Position numbers and translations under genes: made by a program. The notes under the pieces are model-generated. The model searched no databases and was not told the origin of the DNA. It worked only from the letters and a program-made list of their open reading frames with translations. A stretch of DNA of 64,000 bases from Devosia litorisediminis (GTDB lineage: Bacteria > Pseudomonadota > Alphaproteobacteria > Rhizobiales > Devosiaceae), in contig NZ_JAGXTP010000001.1 in the NCBI RefSeq assembly GCF_018334155.1, positions 496,001 to 560,000 on the forward strand, read 5' to 3'. Shown here piece after piece: positions 18,449 through 26,676 of the stretch. How positions within the stretch are numbered: the first letter of the stretch is position 1; every line of letters starts with the position of its first letter.

Positions 18449-20548
18449 TTATCTGTTGGCGACGGTAATCAGCGGCGTGATGCGGCGGATCGTGACGCGA
18501 CGGTTGGAGCGCTCAGCCGCTTCGGTACGGATCTTGAGGTAGCGCTCGCCATAGCCCTGTGTCGCCAGGTTTTCAGGTGGGACGCCATAGAAGTCGGTCA
18601 AGATACGGGCGACTGTGGCGGCGCGCAGATCAGACAGCTGCAGGTTGGAGATTTCCGAACCCACCGCGTCAGTGTGGCCTTCAATCAGGAAGGTCTCGCT
18701 AGGATTGTTGTCGAGCAGCTGCAGCATGGCGTTGGCCACATTGGAGAGTGCCCCAACCTGATCGCGGCTGATGGTAGCGGCGCCGGTGTCGAAGGTCAGG
18801 CCGCCGACTTCGAGCTTGCGCACGCTGTCACGAACGCGGGCGGAGCGCTTGACCTCGTCAATCGAATAAAGACGGGCAACCTGCTCGACCGGTGGCTGGC
18901 CAAAGAAGACTTCGACTTCCTGCTCGTTGGCGTATTCGGCATCAAGCACGTAGTCCTGAACCGGGATGTTCAGACGCAGTGGAGGCAGATCGCGACCTGG
19001 ATCGCGCCATTCGATGAGATCGTTGTCGTAGCGCTCATCGAAATAGGCCAGGATGTATTCACGGCCATCGGGATCAATGCGCGAGCGACGCAGGACGTCG
19101 CCATTTCGGTTACGGACGGTGACAATCTGGGTGCCATCGGGACGCGTGATGGTTTCGCGGACCCGGCCATTGCTCAGGGTTTCGTAGTAGATCTCGTCCT
19201 GCTGCGGATTGTAAAAGCGGTCGGTATCCTGACCCACCGAGTTCACGATCAGCTGGGTGCCAACCTGAAAGATCATCTGGGTGATGGCCTGACCGGGGTC
19301 GAGCGGCTGAATGGGGGTATTGGCAGACTGGCCAGTGGCCACATCAGCAGACTGTTCGGTCGACACGTTGTTCTGCTGCTGGCCGATATTGGCACCAGTA
19401 TTGTCGATGTTGGTCGTGTTGTTGTTGGTAACGGTGGTCTGGTTGATGATCGTCACGTTCTGCGGCGTGGACTGCTGTTCAACGGCATTGGCCTGGACCG
19501 CCTGGCCTTCTTCAGCAGAGACCGGCTGGACGGCTTCCATGGTCTGGAAGCGCGATTGGGCGCTGGCATCGCTGGTTGGGGCAGGTTCGGCAGCGGGTGC
19601 GGGTTCAGCCGAAGCTTCGCCTTCAACGGGCTGCTCAGGGTCCTTGGCGCTATCAAGCACGGGAGCAACCTGCTCCTGGGTCACGCCTTCGGGCAGGGTT
19701 TCGATTACTTCAGCGGGCTGTTCCACTGGCGCAGCAGGCTCGGCCTGTGCAGCGGGTTCAGCAGGCGCGTCCATCTTGGGAACTGCTGCCAGTTCAAGGC
19801 CATAATTGGCCAGGCAAGCAGTCACGTCGTCCATGCCGGCTTCAGCACACAGCGCAGTGATGTTCTGCTTGGCAGTGTCCATCTGAGCACGTGCGGCGGC
19901 CTCGTCGCCACCCGACATCATGTCGGCGATAGCGGCGTTGTAGACGTCAACTTCTGCCTGCAACTGGGCAGCGATATCGACAGTGGCCTCGATGGGGGCG
20001 GGCTGTTCAGCCGGTGCAGGCGCAGCGGCGGACGCCGGTTCAGCCGCTGGCTGTTCCATGGCAGGCTCAGCTTCAGCTGCGGGCGCAGGCTCCGCGGCTG
20101 GGGCAGGCTCTGCAGCAGGGGCCGGCTCAGCTTGAGCAGCTGGCGCTGGCTCAGCTTCCATAGCCGGTGCGGGCTCTGGAGCCGGTTCAGCGGCGGGTTC
20201 AGGTGCTGGATCAGCAGCAGGCTCAGCCTCCTCAGCAGGAGCGGCCTGCTCAGCCGGGGCAGCTTCTACCGATGCTGGTTCTACCGCAGGAGCGGCAGCG
20301 GGCTCAGCGGACATGCTGGCCTCAACTTCGGCCACGCATTCTTCAATGCTTGTGTAGCCTGCCACGATACAGGCTTCAGTGAAGGAGCCTTCAGCGGCGG
20401 CGAGGGCATCGGCGTCGCCAGATTGCTGGGCGGCCACATAGGCCTGATAGGCGGCGACAAGGTCACCATCCTGTGCGCGTACGGTGAGCGGCAGCAAGGC
20501 CATCAGGCCGATGCTGGTGCCGGTCAGGAGCCAGTTTTTGAGGCGCAT
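18449..20548 (-). CDS. Large OmpA-family envelope protein with Ala/Pro/Glu-rich spacer
   Basis: A 699-residue exported protein. Residues 1-25 are a signal peptide ending in VRAQ. Residues 26-80 are a small helical domain with two Cys (CIVAGYTSIEEC). About 80-190 is a low-complexity Ala/Pro/Glu repeat, then a second Cys-pair helical domain (LCAEAGMDDVTACL), more spacer, an Asn/Thr-rich stretch and a beta-rich region with DPDGREYILAYFDERY. The C-terminal 110 residues are an OmpA-like peptidoglycan-binding domain (LTFDTGAATIS, FLIEGHTDAVGSE, LSDLRAATVARIL, RSNRRVTIR). I see no N-terminal beta-barrel. The likely role is tethering or bridging the envelope to peptidoglycan. ATG 20548 starts exactly at the signal peptide. 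Confidence 0.85.
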   Translation of the reverse strand: MRLKNWLLTGTSIGLMALLPLTVRAQDGDLVAAYQAYVAAQQSGDADALAAAEGSFTEACIVAGYTSIEECVAEVEASMSAEPAAAPAVEPASVEAAPAEQAAPAEEAEPAADPAPEPAAEPAPEPAPAMEAEPAPAAQAEPAPAAEPAPAAEPAPAAEAEPAMEQPAAEPASAAAPAPAEQPAPIEATVDIAAQLQAEVDVYNAAIADMMSGGDEAAARAQMDTAKQNITALCAEAGMDDVTACLANYGLELAAVPKMDAPAEPAAQAEPAAPVEQPAEVIETLPEGVTQEQVAPVLDSAKDPEQPVEGEASAEPAPAAEPAPTSDASAQSRFQTMEAVQPVSAEEGQAVQANAVEQQSTPQNVTIINQTTVTNNNTTNIDNTGANIGQQQNNVSTEQSADVATGQSANTPIQPLDPGQAITQMIFQVGTQLIVNSVGQDTDRFYNPQQDEIYYETLSNGRVRETITRPDGTQIVTVRNRNGDVLRRSRIDPDGREYILAYFDERYDNDLIEWRDPGRDLPPLRLNIPVQDYVLDAEYANEQEVEVFFGQPPVEQVARLYSIDEVKRSARVRDSVRKLEVGGLTFDTGAATISRDQVGALSNVANAMLQLLDNNPSETFLIEGHTDAVGSEISNLQLSDLRAATVARILTDFYGVPPENLATQGYGERYLKIRTEAAERSNRRVTIRRITPLITVANR
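19985..20310. repeat. Low-complexity Ala/Pro/Glu-coding repeat inside the OmpA-type gene
   Basis: Irregular tandem copies of a 6-12 base motif related to GGCTCAGCAGC, coding on the minus strand for units such as AEPAPA. Such tracts are prone to length change and may vary between strains. Confidence 0.7.
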
Positions 20549-20802
20549 TGTTTTTCCTTTAATACGATAGGCGATTGAGCCAAGCATCGTGGCAGCGGCC
20601 TGAACGCAGTCTGAACGGCGTTTGAGCGATGCCACGTGCTGATTTGTTCCCCGCAGGCCCACAACGCCTGGCTTTTGGCATGGTTCCCCCATTGGCTCGT
20701 GCCATCACAGGCGCGCCGATCATGGCGCGATTGCGGCGGACTGGACGGATTGATGTGCGACTGTGCTACTGGGCATGGCGATTTTCGTGCTAGGGCGGGG
20801 GC

Positions 20803-21225
20803 ATGCAACAAGCCATTGATACGCTGATCATTCCGACACAGGGCTCGGGTCTCTATGAATTCACGCAATCGGTCGCGCAATTCGTACACAAGAACGACGT
20901 GGCGACGGGACTGCTGACGGTGTTTGTGCGGCATACGTCGTGCTCGCTGCTGATCCAGGAGAATGCTGACGACGACGTCAAAACCGATCTGGATGGCTTC
21001 TTTGCGCGGCTGGCGCCCGAGGGCATGGACTGGCTGGTGCACACCACTGAAGGGCCTGACGACATGCCGGCCCATATCAAGGCGGCGCTGACGCAGACCT
21101 CGATCGGTGTGCCTATCAGCAATGGGGTGCCTGTGTTCGGCACCTGGCAGGGAATTTATTTATTCGAGCATCGTCGTCGGTCGCATCGGCGCGAGGTGGT
21201 GCTGCACATGATTGGAGACAGGTAA
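20803..21225 (+). CDS. YjbQ family protein (UPF0047)
   Basis: A 140-residue YjbQ/UPF0047 protein with the diagnostic VRHTSCSLLIQENADDDVK and GTWQGIYLFEHRRRSHRREVVLH (quoted in part). The conserved His and Cys residues form a probable metal/phosphate site. The family has been reported to have thiamine-phosphate-synthase-like activity as a side reaction, so annotation varies between 'secondary thiamine-phosphate synthase' and unknown. The stop overlaps the start of the TauE/SafE gene by one base, so the two are translationally coupled. Confidence 0.88.
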   Translation: MQQAIDTLIIPTQGSGLYEFTQSVAQFVHKNDVATGLLTVFVRHTSCSLLIQENADDDVKTDLDGFFARLAPEGMDWLVHTTEGPDDMPAHIKAALTQTSIGVPISNGVPVFGTWQGIYLFEHRRRSHRREVVLHMIGDR

Positions 21226-22049
21226 TGGATTTGGTGGCCCAATACTGGCCGTTCGTGGTCGGTCTGATGATCACCGGGGTATGCTCGGGCATCGCCGCGG
21301 GATTGCTGGGCATTGGGGGCGGCGCGATCATCGTGCCTGCACTGTCCACGGCCCTGTCGCTGATGGGCTATGACGGCGACGTGGTGCAGCATGTGGCTGT
21401 GGGAACGTCGCTGGCCATCATTATTCCGACCGGCATTGTCAGTGCCCGCTCGCACTACAAGCGTGGGGCACTCGATATCGCCACGCTCAAGCTATGGGTG
21501 CCGTTCATTGTAGCCGGCACGTTCATTGGCGGGCTGGTGGCGGGCTATTTTTCGGGCAATGTGCTGCGTATCGTGTTCGCCTTCATGGCCTTCCTGATTG
21601 CCGCCAACATCATCTTTGCGTTCCAAACCAGGCTTATGGGACATCTGAAGGGCTCGGCGCTGACGCATCGCATCTCGGCCTCGGTGGTGGGGTTCATTTC
21701 GGCGCTGATGGGAATCGGTGGCGGTTCGCTGAGCGTGCCGACACTGGTGGCCTTTGGCGCGACCATGCATGCAGCGGTGGGCACCTCGGCGGCCATTGGC
21801 GTGGCAATCGCGGTTTCGGGCACGCTGGGCTTTGCGATTTCAGGCTGGGGCGCCGAAGGGCTGCCACCGCTGAGCCTGGGCTATATCAACCTGGTGGCGA
21901 TGCTGCTGGTGGCGGCGCTGGCGGCCGTGTTCGCGCCGATGGGCGCGGCATTGGCGCACAAGCTCAATCAGCAGACGCTGAAATATGTCTTTGCCGGATT
22001 TCTGGTGCTGGTCGGCCTGAACATGCTGTGGAAGGTGCTGGCCGGCTAG
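21225..22049 (+). CDS. TauE/SafE family (sulfite/organosulfur) membrane exporter
   Basis: A 274-residue integral membrane protein with about eight helices in two repeated halves. Each half begins with the family's Gly-rich signature: GIAAGLLGIGGGAIIVP and ISALMGIGGGSLSVPTLV. TauE/SafE proteins export sulfite, sulfoacetate or related anions across the inner membrane; the substrate here cannot be told from sequence. It is coupled to yjbQ. A bipartite hairpin region follows the stop and separates it from the convergent SIMPL gene. Confidence 0.88.
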   Translation: MDLVAQYWPFVVGLMITGVCSGIAAGLLGIGGGAIIVPALSTALSLMGYDGDVVQHVAVGTSLAIIIPTGIVSARSHYKRGALDIATLKLWVPFIVAGTFIGGLVAGYFSGNVLRIVFAFMAFLIAANIIFAFQTRLMGHLKGSALTHRISASVVGFISALMGIGGGSLSVPTLVAFGATMHAAVGTSAAIGVAIAVSGTLGFAISGWGAEGLPPLSLGYINLVAMLLVAALAAVFAPMGAALAHKLNQQTLKYVFAGFLVLVGLNMLWKVLAG

Positions 22050-22058
22050 AAGAAGGTT

Positions 22059-22117
22059 GGTGGGGACGGGTGACTACGATGGTCCGTCCCCACCGCCCAA
22101 GCCCCCTCAAAGAGGGG
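22059..22117. terminator. Two hairpins between convergent genes
   Basis: An 11-base perfect stem GGTGGGGACGG (22059-22069) pairs with 22084-22094, and a second stem CCCCTC-AAA-GAGGGG lies at 22103-22117. Neither has a T run. The second contains the stop codon of the SIMPL gene in its loop region. Probably a bidirectional, weak terminator. Confidence 0.5.
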
Positions 22118-22847
22118 TATTGGAACGTTTATTTGCTGGTGCAGCGAGTTCCCACTGGACGCTGACATTGATGGCAAAGCTCAATTCGCCGCCTTCGACT
22201 GGCACTTTGGCGGCGTCGGCCATCTCGGATCGGGCATACATGGGGTAGGGCTGGGGCTCATTGAACCCCTTGGTCTCGGAAATCGAGATAATCTCTTCAA
22301 GCGCGCCACCAGCGGCACCGGCATAGAGTTCAGCCTTGGCGCGGGCATCGGCAAAGGCTGCCTTGCGTGCTTCGTTGTAGAGATCAGCCGGATCGGCCAC
22401 CGAGAAGGTGACGCCATTGATTGTGTTGGCGCCCACTGTCACGGACTTGTCGAGAATTTCGCCCAGCGTTTCGAGATCACGGACCGCTACCGTCACCGAA
22501 TTGCTGACCTGATAGCCATTGATCTTGGGGGGCAGCGAATAGCCATTGGCATCGCGGGCGTCGGAATAGACGTAGTTTGGGTTGACCGAAAAGCCCGAGG
22601 TCTGGATGTCGCGGGCTTCGATGCCGAATTCCTTGAGGGTGGCAATCAGGTCGGTCATGGCAGCGGTATTGGCGTCGAGCGCCTCACGCGCGGTGGCGCC
22701 CTGCGTGGTGACACCGGAGCTGATCATCGCCATGTCGGGTGCTGCGGCGACTTCGCCACGGCCATCAATCGAGATCGTGCCAGCATAGGCTGGCAGAGCC
22801 AGACCGGCGAGCAGGGCGAAGGGAACGAGGGCAGCAAGGTGACGCAT
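22107..22847 (-). CDS. SIMPL domain (DUF541) periplasmic protein
   Basis: A 246-residue secreted protein. Residues 1-22 are a signal peptide ending PAYAG. The rest is a DUF541/SIMPL domain: ISIDGRGEVAAAPDMAMISSGV at the start, GYQVSNSVTVAVRDLETLGEILD in the middle and a C-terminal strand with FAINVSVQWEL (quoted in part). Bacterial members (YggE) form oligomeric periplasmic rings and are linked to lowering oxidative stress; the mechanism is unknown. The 213-base upstream region is shared with the divergent sugar-acid dehydratase gene and holds a strong inverted repeat. Confidence 0.85.
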   Translation of the reverse strand: MRHLAALVPFALLAGLALPAYAGTISIDGRGEVAAAPDMAMISSGVTTQGATAREALDANTAAMTDLIATLKEFGIEARDIQTSGFSVNPNYVYSDARDANGYSLPPKINGYQVSNSVTVAVRDLETLGEILDKSVTVGANTINGVTFSVADPADLYNEARKAAFADARAKAELYAGAAGGALEEIISISETKGFNEPQPYPMYARSEMADAAKVPVEGGELSFAINVSVQWELAAPANKRSNTPL

Positions 22848-22924
22848 ATGAAAACTCCATGAGCTGATCGGGGGGACTACTCCCCAGCCATTGCGTCAGT
22901 ATTGCGGCACGGATGAACCGGAGT

Positions 22925-22950
22925 TGAACACTTCTGTGGACGAGTGTTCA
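22925..22950. promoter_or_regulatory. Inverted-repeat operator between SIMPL and dehydratase genes
   Basis: TGAACACT (22925-22932) and AGTGTTCA (22943-22950) are perfect eight-base arms with a ten-base spacer. Centre-to-centre spacing of about two helical turns suits a dimeric regulator. It lies roughly 110 bases before the dehydratase start; no regulator gene is adjacent. Confidence 0.6.
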
Positions 22951-23060
22951 CAACTGGCATCGCCAAAAGTATGACTTATTACTAAGGTAGCGCTTGCGCG
23001 GCCCGGCTCGGGTGGAGTAGTCACGGCCCTAACATTTTAGGGGGCAGCAAGGTGAGCAAC

Positions 23061-24203
23061 ATGGACTATCCGAACGGCATTCTGGTGGGGCGCGCTCATG
23101 TGCCCGGACATGCCCATCCGCGGATTGTCACAGTGCGTGGCGAGGAATTGTTCGACATCACCGCACCCGGGATGGCTACGGTACGCGATATCGCCGAAAG
23201 CGGCCGCGCTGCAGACCATGTGCGCACGGCGCCGGGCGTGTCGCTGGGCAAGGCCAAGGCCGTGCTGGCCAATAGTGTGGCTGCTGCCACCGATGCGAAA
23301 TTTCCTAGTCTGCTGTCTCCGATTGATCTGCAGGCCATCAAGGCCTCGGGCGTTACCTTTGTGGTGTCGCTGCTGGAAAGAGTAATCGAAGAACAGGCCC
23401 GCGGGGATAACTCCCGTGCCGATGCGCTGCGCACCGAAATCCTCGATCTGATCGGCATGGACCTCAGCGAACTGGTTCCCGGTTCGGAAGCGGCGATGAA
23501 GGTGAAGGCGGCGCTGATCGAAAAGGGCGTGTGGAGCCAGTATCTGGAAGTTGGTATCGGCCCGGATGCGGAAATCTTCACCAAGGGTCAGCCGATGAGT
23601 TCGGTGGGATATGGCGCTGAAGTGGGGCTTCACCCTGCTTCGAGCTGGAACAATCCCGAGCCAGAAGTGGCGCTGCTGGTGACCAGCACCGGTGCCATCA
23701 TCGGCGCGACACTGGGCAATGACGTCAATCTGCGCGACGTGGAAGGCCGCTCGGCGCTGTTGCTGGGCAAGGCCAAGGACAATAATGCTTCGGCGTCGCT
23801 GGGGCCGTTCGTCCGCCTGTTCGACGGGACGTTCACGCTCGAGACCATCAAGAACAGCGAAATAGCACTGCGGGTTGAAGGCGAGGATGGCTTCGTGCTT
23901 GAAGGACACTCCTCGATGAACCAGATTTCGCGGACGCCGGAGTCGCTGGTTGCAGCGACGCTGGGGACGCACCATCAATATCCGGACGGGCTGGTGCTGT
24001 ATCTGGGCACCATGTTCGCGCCAGTGAAGGATCGCGACGGCGCCGGCAAGGGGTTCACCCACAAGCTCGGCGATGTCGTTTCGATCTCGACAGAAAGCCT
24101 GGGAACCCTGTCTAACAGGGTGAACCTGTCAACCAAATGTCCGCCCTGGACCTATGGCAGCAGCCATCTGCTGCGCGACCTGGCCAAGGCAGACCTCCTT
24201 TAG
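23061..24203 (+). CDS. FAH-family 2-keto-3-deoxy sugar acid dehydratase (XylX/AraD-like)
   Basis: About 380 residues, in the fumarylacetoacetate hydrolase superfamily branch COG3970, which contains 2-keto-3-deoxy-pentonate dehydratases (Caulobacter XylX type). The C-terminal catalytic half has the metal-binding pattern EVGLHPASSWNNPEPEV (Glu-x-Glu region) followed by NDVNLRD and the SASLGPFVRLFD block. Expected reaction: 2-keto-3-deoxy-xylonate or -arabinonate to alpha-ketoglutarate semialdehyde. The next gene, 24 bases downstream, is an aldehyde dehydrogenase that fits the following step to alpha-ketoglutarate, so together they form the end of an oxidative pentose route; the earlier enzymes are absent here. 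ATG 23061 is chosen with AAGGTG as ribosome site; GTG 23052 is also possible. Confidence 0.82.
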   Translation: MDYPNGILVGRAHVPGHAHPRIVTVRGEELFDITAPGMATVRDIAESGRAADHVRTAPGVSLGKAKAVLANSVAAATDAKFPSLLSPIDLQAIKASGVTFVVSLLERVIEEQARGDNSRADALRTEILDLIGMDLSELVPGSEAAMKVKAALIEKGVWSQYLEVGIGPDAEIFTKGQPMSSVGYGAEVGLHPASSWNNPEPEVALLVTSTGAIIGATLGNDVNLRDVEGRSALLLGKAKDNNASASLGPFVRLFDGTFTLETIKNSEIALRVEGEDGFVLEGHSSMNQISRTPESLVAATLGTHHQYPDGLVLYLGTMFAPVKDRDGAGKGFTHKLGDVVSISTESLGTLSNRVNLSTKCPPWTYGSSHLLRDLAKADLL

Positions 24204-24226
24204 ACCCCACCCGAAAGGCATCAATA

Positions 24227-25666
24227 ATGGCTGAATTGCACAAGAACCTCATCAACGGGGAATGGGTTGGCGCGGATGGCGCCGAGAACATCAACCCCTC
24301 CAATATCAAGGAAGTGGTGGGCGTCTATGCCCGCGCGACCGCCGAAGACACCAAGCAGGCCATCGCTGCAGCCAAGGCGGCTTTCCCTGCATGGTCGCGC
24401 TCGGGCATTCTGCAGCGTCACGCCATCCTGAGCAAAGCCAGCCAGGAAATCCTGGAGCGCAAGGCCGAGCTGGGCGAGTTGCTCAGCCGCGAAGAAGGCA
24501 AGACCTTGCCTGAAGCCATCGGCGAAGTGACGCGCGCAGCGCAGATCTTTGATTTCTTTGCTGGTGAAGTGCTGCGCCTTGCTGGCGAAGTGCTGCCAAG
24601 CGTGCGTCCCGGCGTTGGTGTGGAAATCACCCGCGAGCCAATCGGCGTGATCGGCATCATCACCCCTTGGAACTTCCCGATTGCCATTCCGACCTGGAAA
24701 ATGGCGCCAGCGCTTGCCTACGGCAATACCGTGGTGATCAAGCCTGCCGATCTGGTGCCGGGCTCGACCTGGGCGATTGTCGACATTCTCAAGCGCGCTG
24801 GCCTGCCTGATGGCGTGCTCAACCTTGTGATGGGCAAGGGTTCGGTCGTTGGCCAGACCATGCTCGACAGCAAGGACGTGACCGCGATCACTTTCACCGG
24901 CTCGGTTGGTACCGGCAAGCGCGTTGCAGCAGCCTCGATCGAGGTTGGCCGCAAGTTCCAGCTCGAAATGGGCGGCAAGAACCCGACCATCGTGCTCGAC
25001 GACGCCGACCTCAAGGTGGCCGTCGAAACCGTGGCGCAGTCGGCCTTCTTCTCAACTGGTCAGCGTTGCACCGCGTCATCGCGCGTGATCGTGACCGAAG
25101 GCATCCACGACGCATTTGTCGATGCCCTGTGCGAGCGCACCAAGAACCTGCGTGTCGGCGATGCCCTGGCCAAGGACACCGAAATCGGCCCTGTGGTCGA
25201 TCCGGGCCAGCTCAAGCAGGACATGGACTACATCGAAATCGGTCAGTCCGAAGGCGCGACGCTGCGCGTGGGCGGCAATCGGGTCAATGCGGCAACGGAA
25301 GGCTACTTCCTGCAGCCAGCGCTGTTCACCGACGCCACCAACGACATGCGCATCAGCCGCGAAGAGATCTTCGGGCCGGTGGCCTCGGTCATTCGCGCCA
25401 AGGACTATGATGAAGCGCTGGCCATGGCCAATGACACCGAGTTCGGTCTGTCGGCCGGTATCGTGACCACCTCGCTGAAATACGCCACCGACTTCAAGCG
25501 CAATTCCGAAGCCGGCATGGTGATGGTCAATGTGCCCACCGCTGGCGTGGACTTCCACGTGCCATTTGGTGGTCGCAAGGGCTCTAGCTATGGCCCACGC
25601 GAGCAGGGCAAGTACGCGGCCGAGTTCTTCACCGTGGTCAAGACGGCCTATATCGCCGCCGGCTAA
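24227..25666 (+). CDS. Aldehyde dehydrogenase, probably alpha-ketoglutarate semialdehyde dehydrogenase
   Basis: A 479-residue NAD(P)-dependent aldehyde dehydrogenase. The cofactor-site residues are in ITPWNFPIAIPTWKMAPALA and FTGSVGTGKRVA, the general base Glu in LEMGGKNP, and the catalytic Cys281 in STGQRCTASSRVIV. The C-terminal VDFHVPFGGRKGSSYGPREQG motif is typical of the ketoglutarate-semialdehyde group. Given the neighbouring FAH-family dehydratase, the probable substrate is alpha-ketoglutarate semialdehyde from pentose or sugar acid oxidation (context inference). ATG 24227 was chosen because it starts the conserved domain; the intergenic gap is 23 bases. A good terminator follows. Confidence 0.88.
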   Translation: MAELHKNLINGEWVGADGAENINPSNIKEVVGVYARATAEDTKQAIAAAKAAFPAWSRSGILQRHAILSKASQEILERKAELGELLSREEGKTLPEAIGEVTRAAQIFDFFAGEVLRLAGEVLPSVRPGVGVEITREPIGVIGIITPWNFPIAIPTWKMAPALAYGNTVVIKPADLVPGSTWAIVDILKRAGLPDGVLNLVMGKGSVVGQTMLDSKDVTAITFTGSVGTGKRVAAASIEVGRKFQLEMGGKNPTIVLDDADLKVAVETVAQSAFFSTGQRCTASSRVIVTEGIHDAFVDALCERTKNLRVGDALAKDTEIGPVVDPGQLKQDMDYIEIGQSEGATLRVGGNRVNAATEGYFLQPALFTDATNDMRISREEIFGPVASVIRAKDYDEALAMANDTEFGLSAGIVTTSLKYATDFKRNSEAGMVMVNVPTAGVDFHVPFGGRKGSSYGPREQGKYAAEFFTVVKTAYIAAG

Positions 25667-25691
25667 TCGCCATTGCGGTTTTAGAACGACC

Positions 25692-25724
25692 AGCCCTCGC
25701 AGCATCACGCTGTGGGGGCTTTTT
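25692..25724 (+). terminator. Rho-independent terminator of the dehydratase/aldehyde dehydrogenase operon
   Basis: AGCCCTCGCAGC (25692-25703) pairs with GCTGTGGGGGCT (25709-25720) apart from one or two mismatches, followed by TTTT. Confidence 0.85.
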
Positions 25725-25730
25725 GCTAGG

Positions 25731-26150
25731 CTATCGACGCTGGGTCAGTGCCATGCCAGCCAGAATGAGCACCACACCCAGGCTGCTGGCCCAGAGCGTG
25801 GTGGGGACATTGCGCAGCAGATCGAGCGCGACGCCGGAAACCATCTGGCCGCTAATGACCAACAGGGCCGTGTTGGCTGCGCCGATGCGGGCGATCAGCC
25901 AGCTGCCGGCAGCCACGAAGACAACGCCGATGGGGCCGCCCACATAGGCATGCCAGGGCGCGTCAGCGGCGCCGGGCGGGACCAGCCCGCCAATGATGAG
26001 CCCCAGCACGCTGAGGGCGACAAAGCCCACCAGATGGTTCCAGAACGAGGCAATAAGCGGGGCGGTCGACAGGGCAAGTCGACCGTTGATCTGGCGGCTG
26101 AGGCTGACCAGTGCCCCGGCGGTCAGGGCAAAGAAGATGGGCAGAATCAT
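25731..26150 (-). CDS. Small DMT transporter subunit (DUF606/YdcZ type), second gene of a pair
   Basis: A 139-residue membrane protein with five hydrophobic helices, belonging to the DUF606 (YdcZ) group of half-size drug/metabolite transporters. Key stretches are LVSLSRQINGRLALS in helix 1 and PLIASFWNHLVGFVAL in helix 2. Half-size DMT proteins work as dimers. Its ATG overlaps the stop of the upstream homologue by four bases, so both are made together, as expected for a heterodimer. The substrate is unknown. Confidence 0.8.
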   Translation of the reverse strand: MILPIFFALTAGALVSLSRQINGRLALSTAPLIASFWNHLVGFVALSVLGLIIGGLVPPGAADAPWHAYVGGPIGVVFVAAGSWLIARIGAANTALLVISGQMVSGVALDLLRNVPTTLWASSLGVVLILAGMALTQRR

Positions 26151-26623
26151 GCGCCCCTCCCGAACAGGATGATCAGGGCGCTACCGGCGACAATCAAAGC
26201 CAGCGCCGCCATATCACGGGCCGTGGGGCGGCGGCGGGGCATGCCGAACAGCCCCCAGCGATCGGCGGCCAAGCTGAATACCACCTGACCGGCCAGACCC
26301 AGCGCCAAGGTGCCGGACAGGGCCAGGGCAGAGTTGACGGTGGTGGAGGTGAGGATGACGGTGAGCGCTCCGGAAATGCCGCCCAGATAGGCCCAGAGCG
26401 GCGCCTTGCCGGCCGTGGTTGGTGCGCGGGGGCGGCGATAGAGTACGGCAAGCATGATGATGGCGGCCACGGTGCCGGTGCCATGGGCGGCCCAGGAGGA
26501 AAATAGCGGGTTGCCATAATGGGCCAGCTGGCCGTTGAACAGGACCATCAAGGTGAGCAGGCCGCCGGAGAGGAAGGCGGCCAGCACATGAAGCGGATTG
26601 AGCCGCTGGGTGGTGGTAGTCAT
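26147..26623 (-). CDS. Small DMT transporter subunit (DUF606/YdcZ type), first gene of a pair
   Basis: A 158-residue DUF606 homologue with five helices and the same opening pattern as its partner (LMVLFNGQLAHYGNPLFSSWAAHGTG), plus a basic C-terminal loop (GMPRRRPTARD). It is translationally coupled to the next gene by a four-base overlap. ATG 26623 is chosen; upstream residues are Arg/Cys/His-rich and overlap the aminotransferase gene end. The aminotransferase gene lies 53 bases upstream in the same direction, so all three may be one operon exporting or importing an amino acid-like compound (inference). Confidence 0.8.
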   Translation of the reverse strand: MTTTTQRLNPLHVLAAFLSGGLLTLMVLFNGQLAHYGNPLFSSWAAHGTGTVAAIIMLAVLYRRPRAPTTAGKAPLWAYLGGISGALTVILTSTTVNSALALSGTLALGLAGQVVFSLAADRWGLFGMPRRRPTARDMAALALIVAGSALIILFGRGA

Positions 26624-26676
26624 GCAAGGTCCGAATCGTGGTGAGGCGTGGCCAAAACTAGCATGCCTGATCCGGT

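Noticed and set aside
18674..20578. A 634-codon open frame on the plus strand opposite the OmpA-type gene
   Set aside because: Antisense shadow of a low-complexity GC-rich gene; the product is Gly/Arg/Ser-rich with no recognisable domain.
22059..22094. Long inverted repeat as the end of a mobile element
   Set aside because: The arms are only 14 bases apart and enclose no gene; it fits a hairpin between convergent genes.
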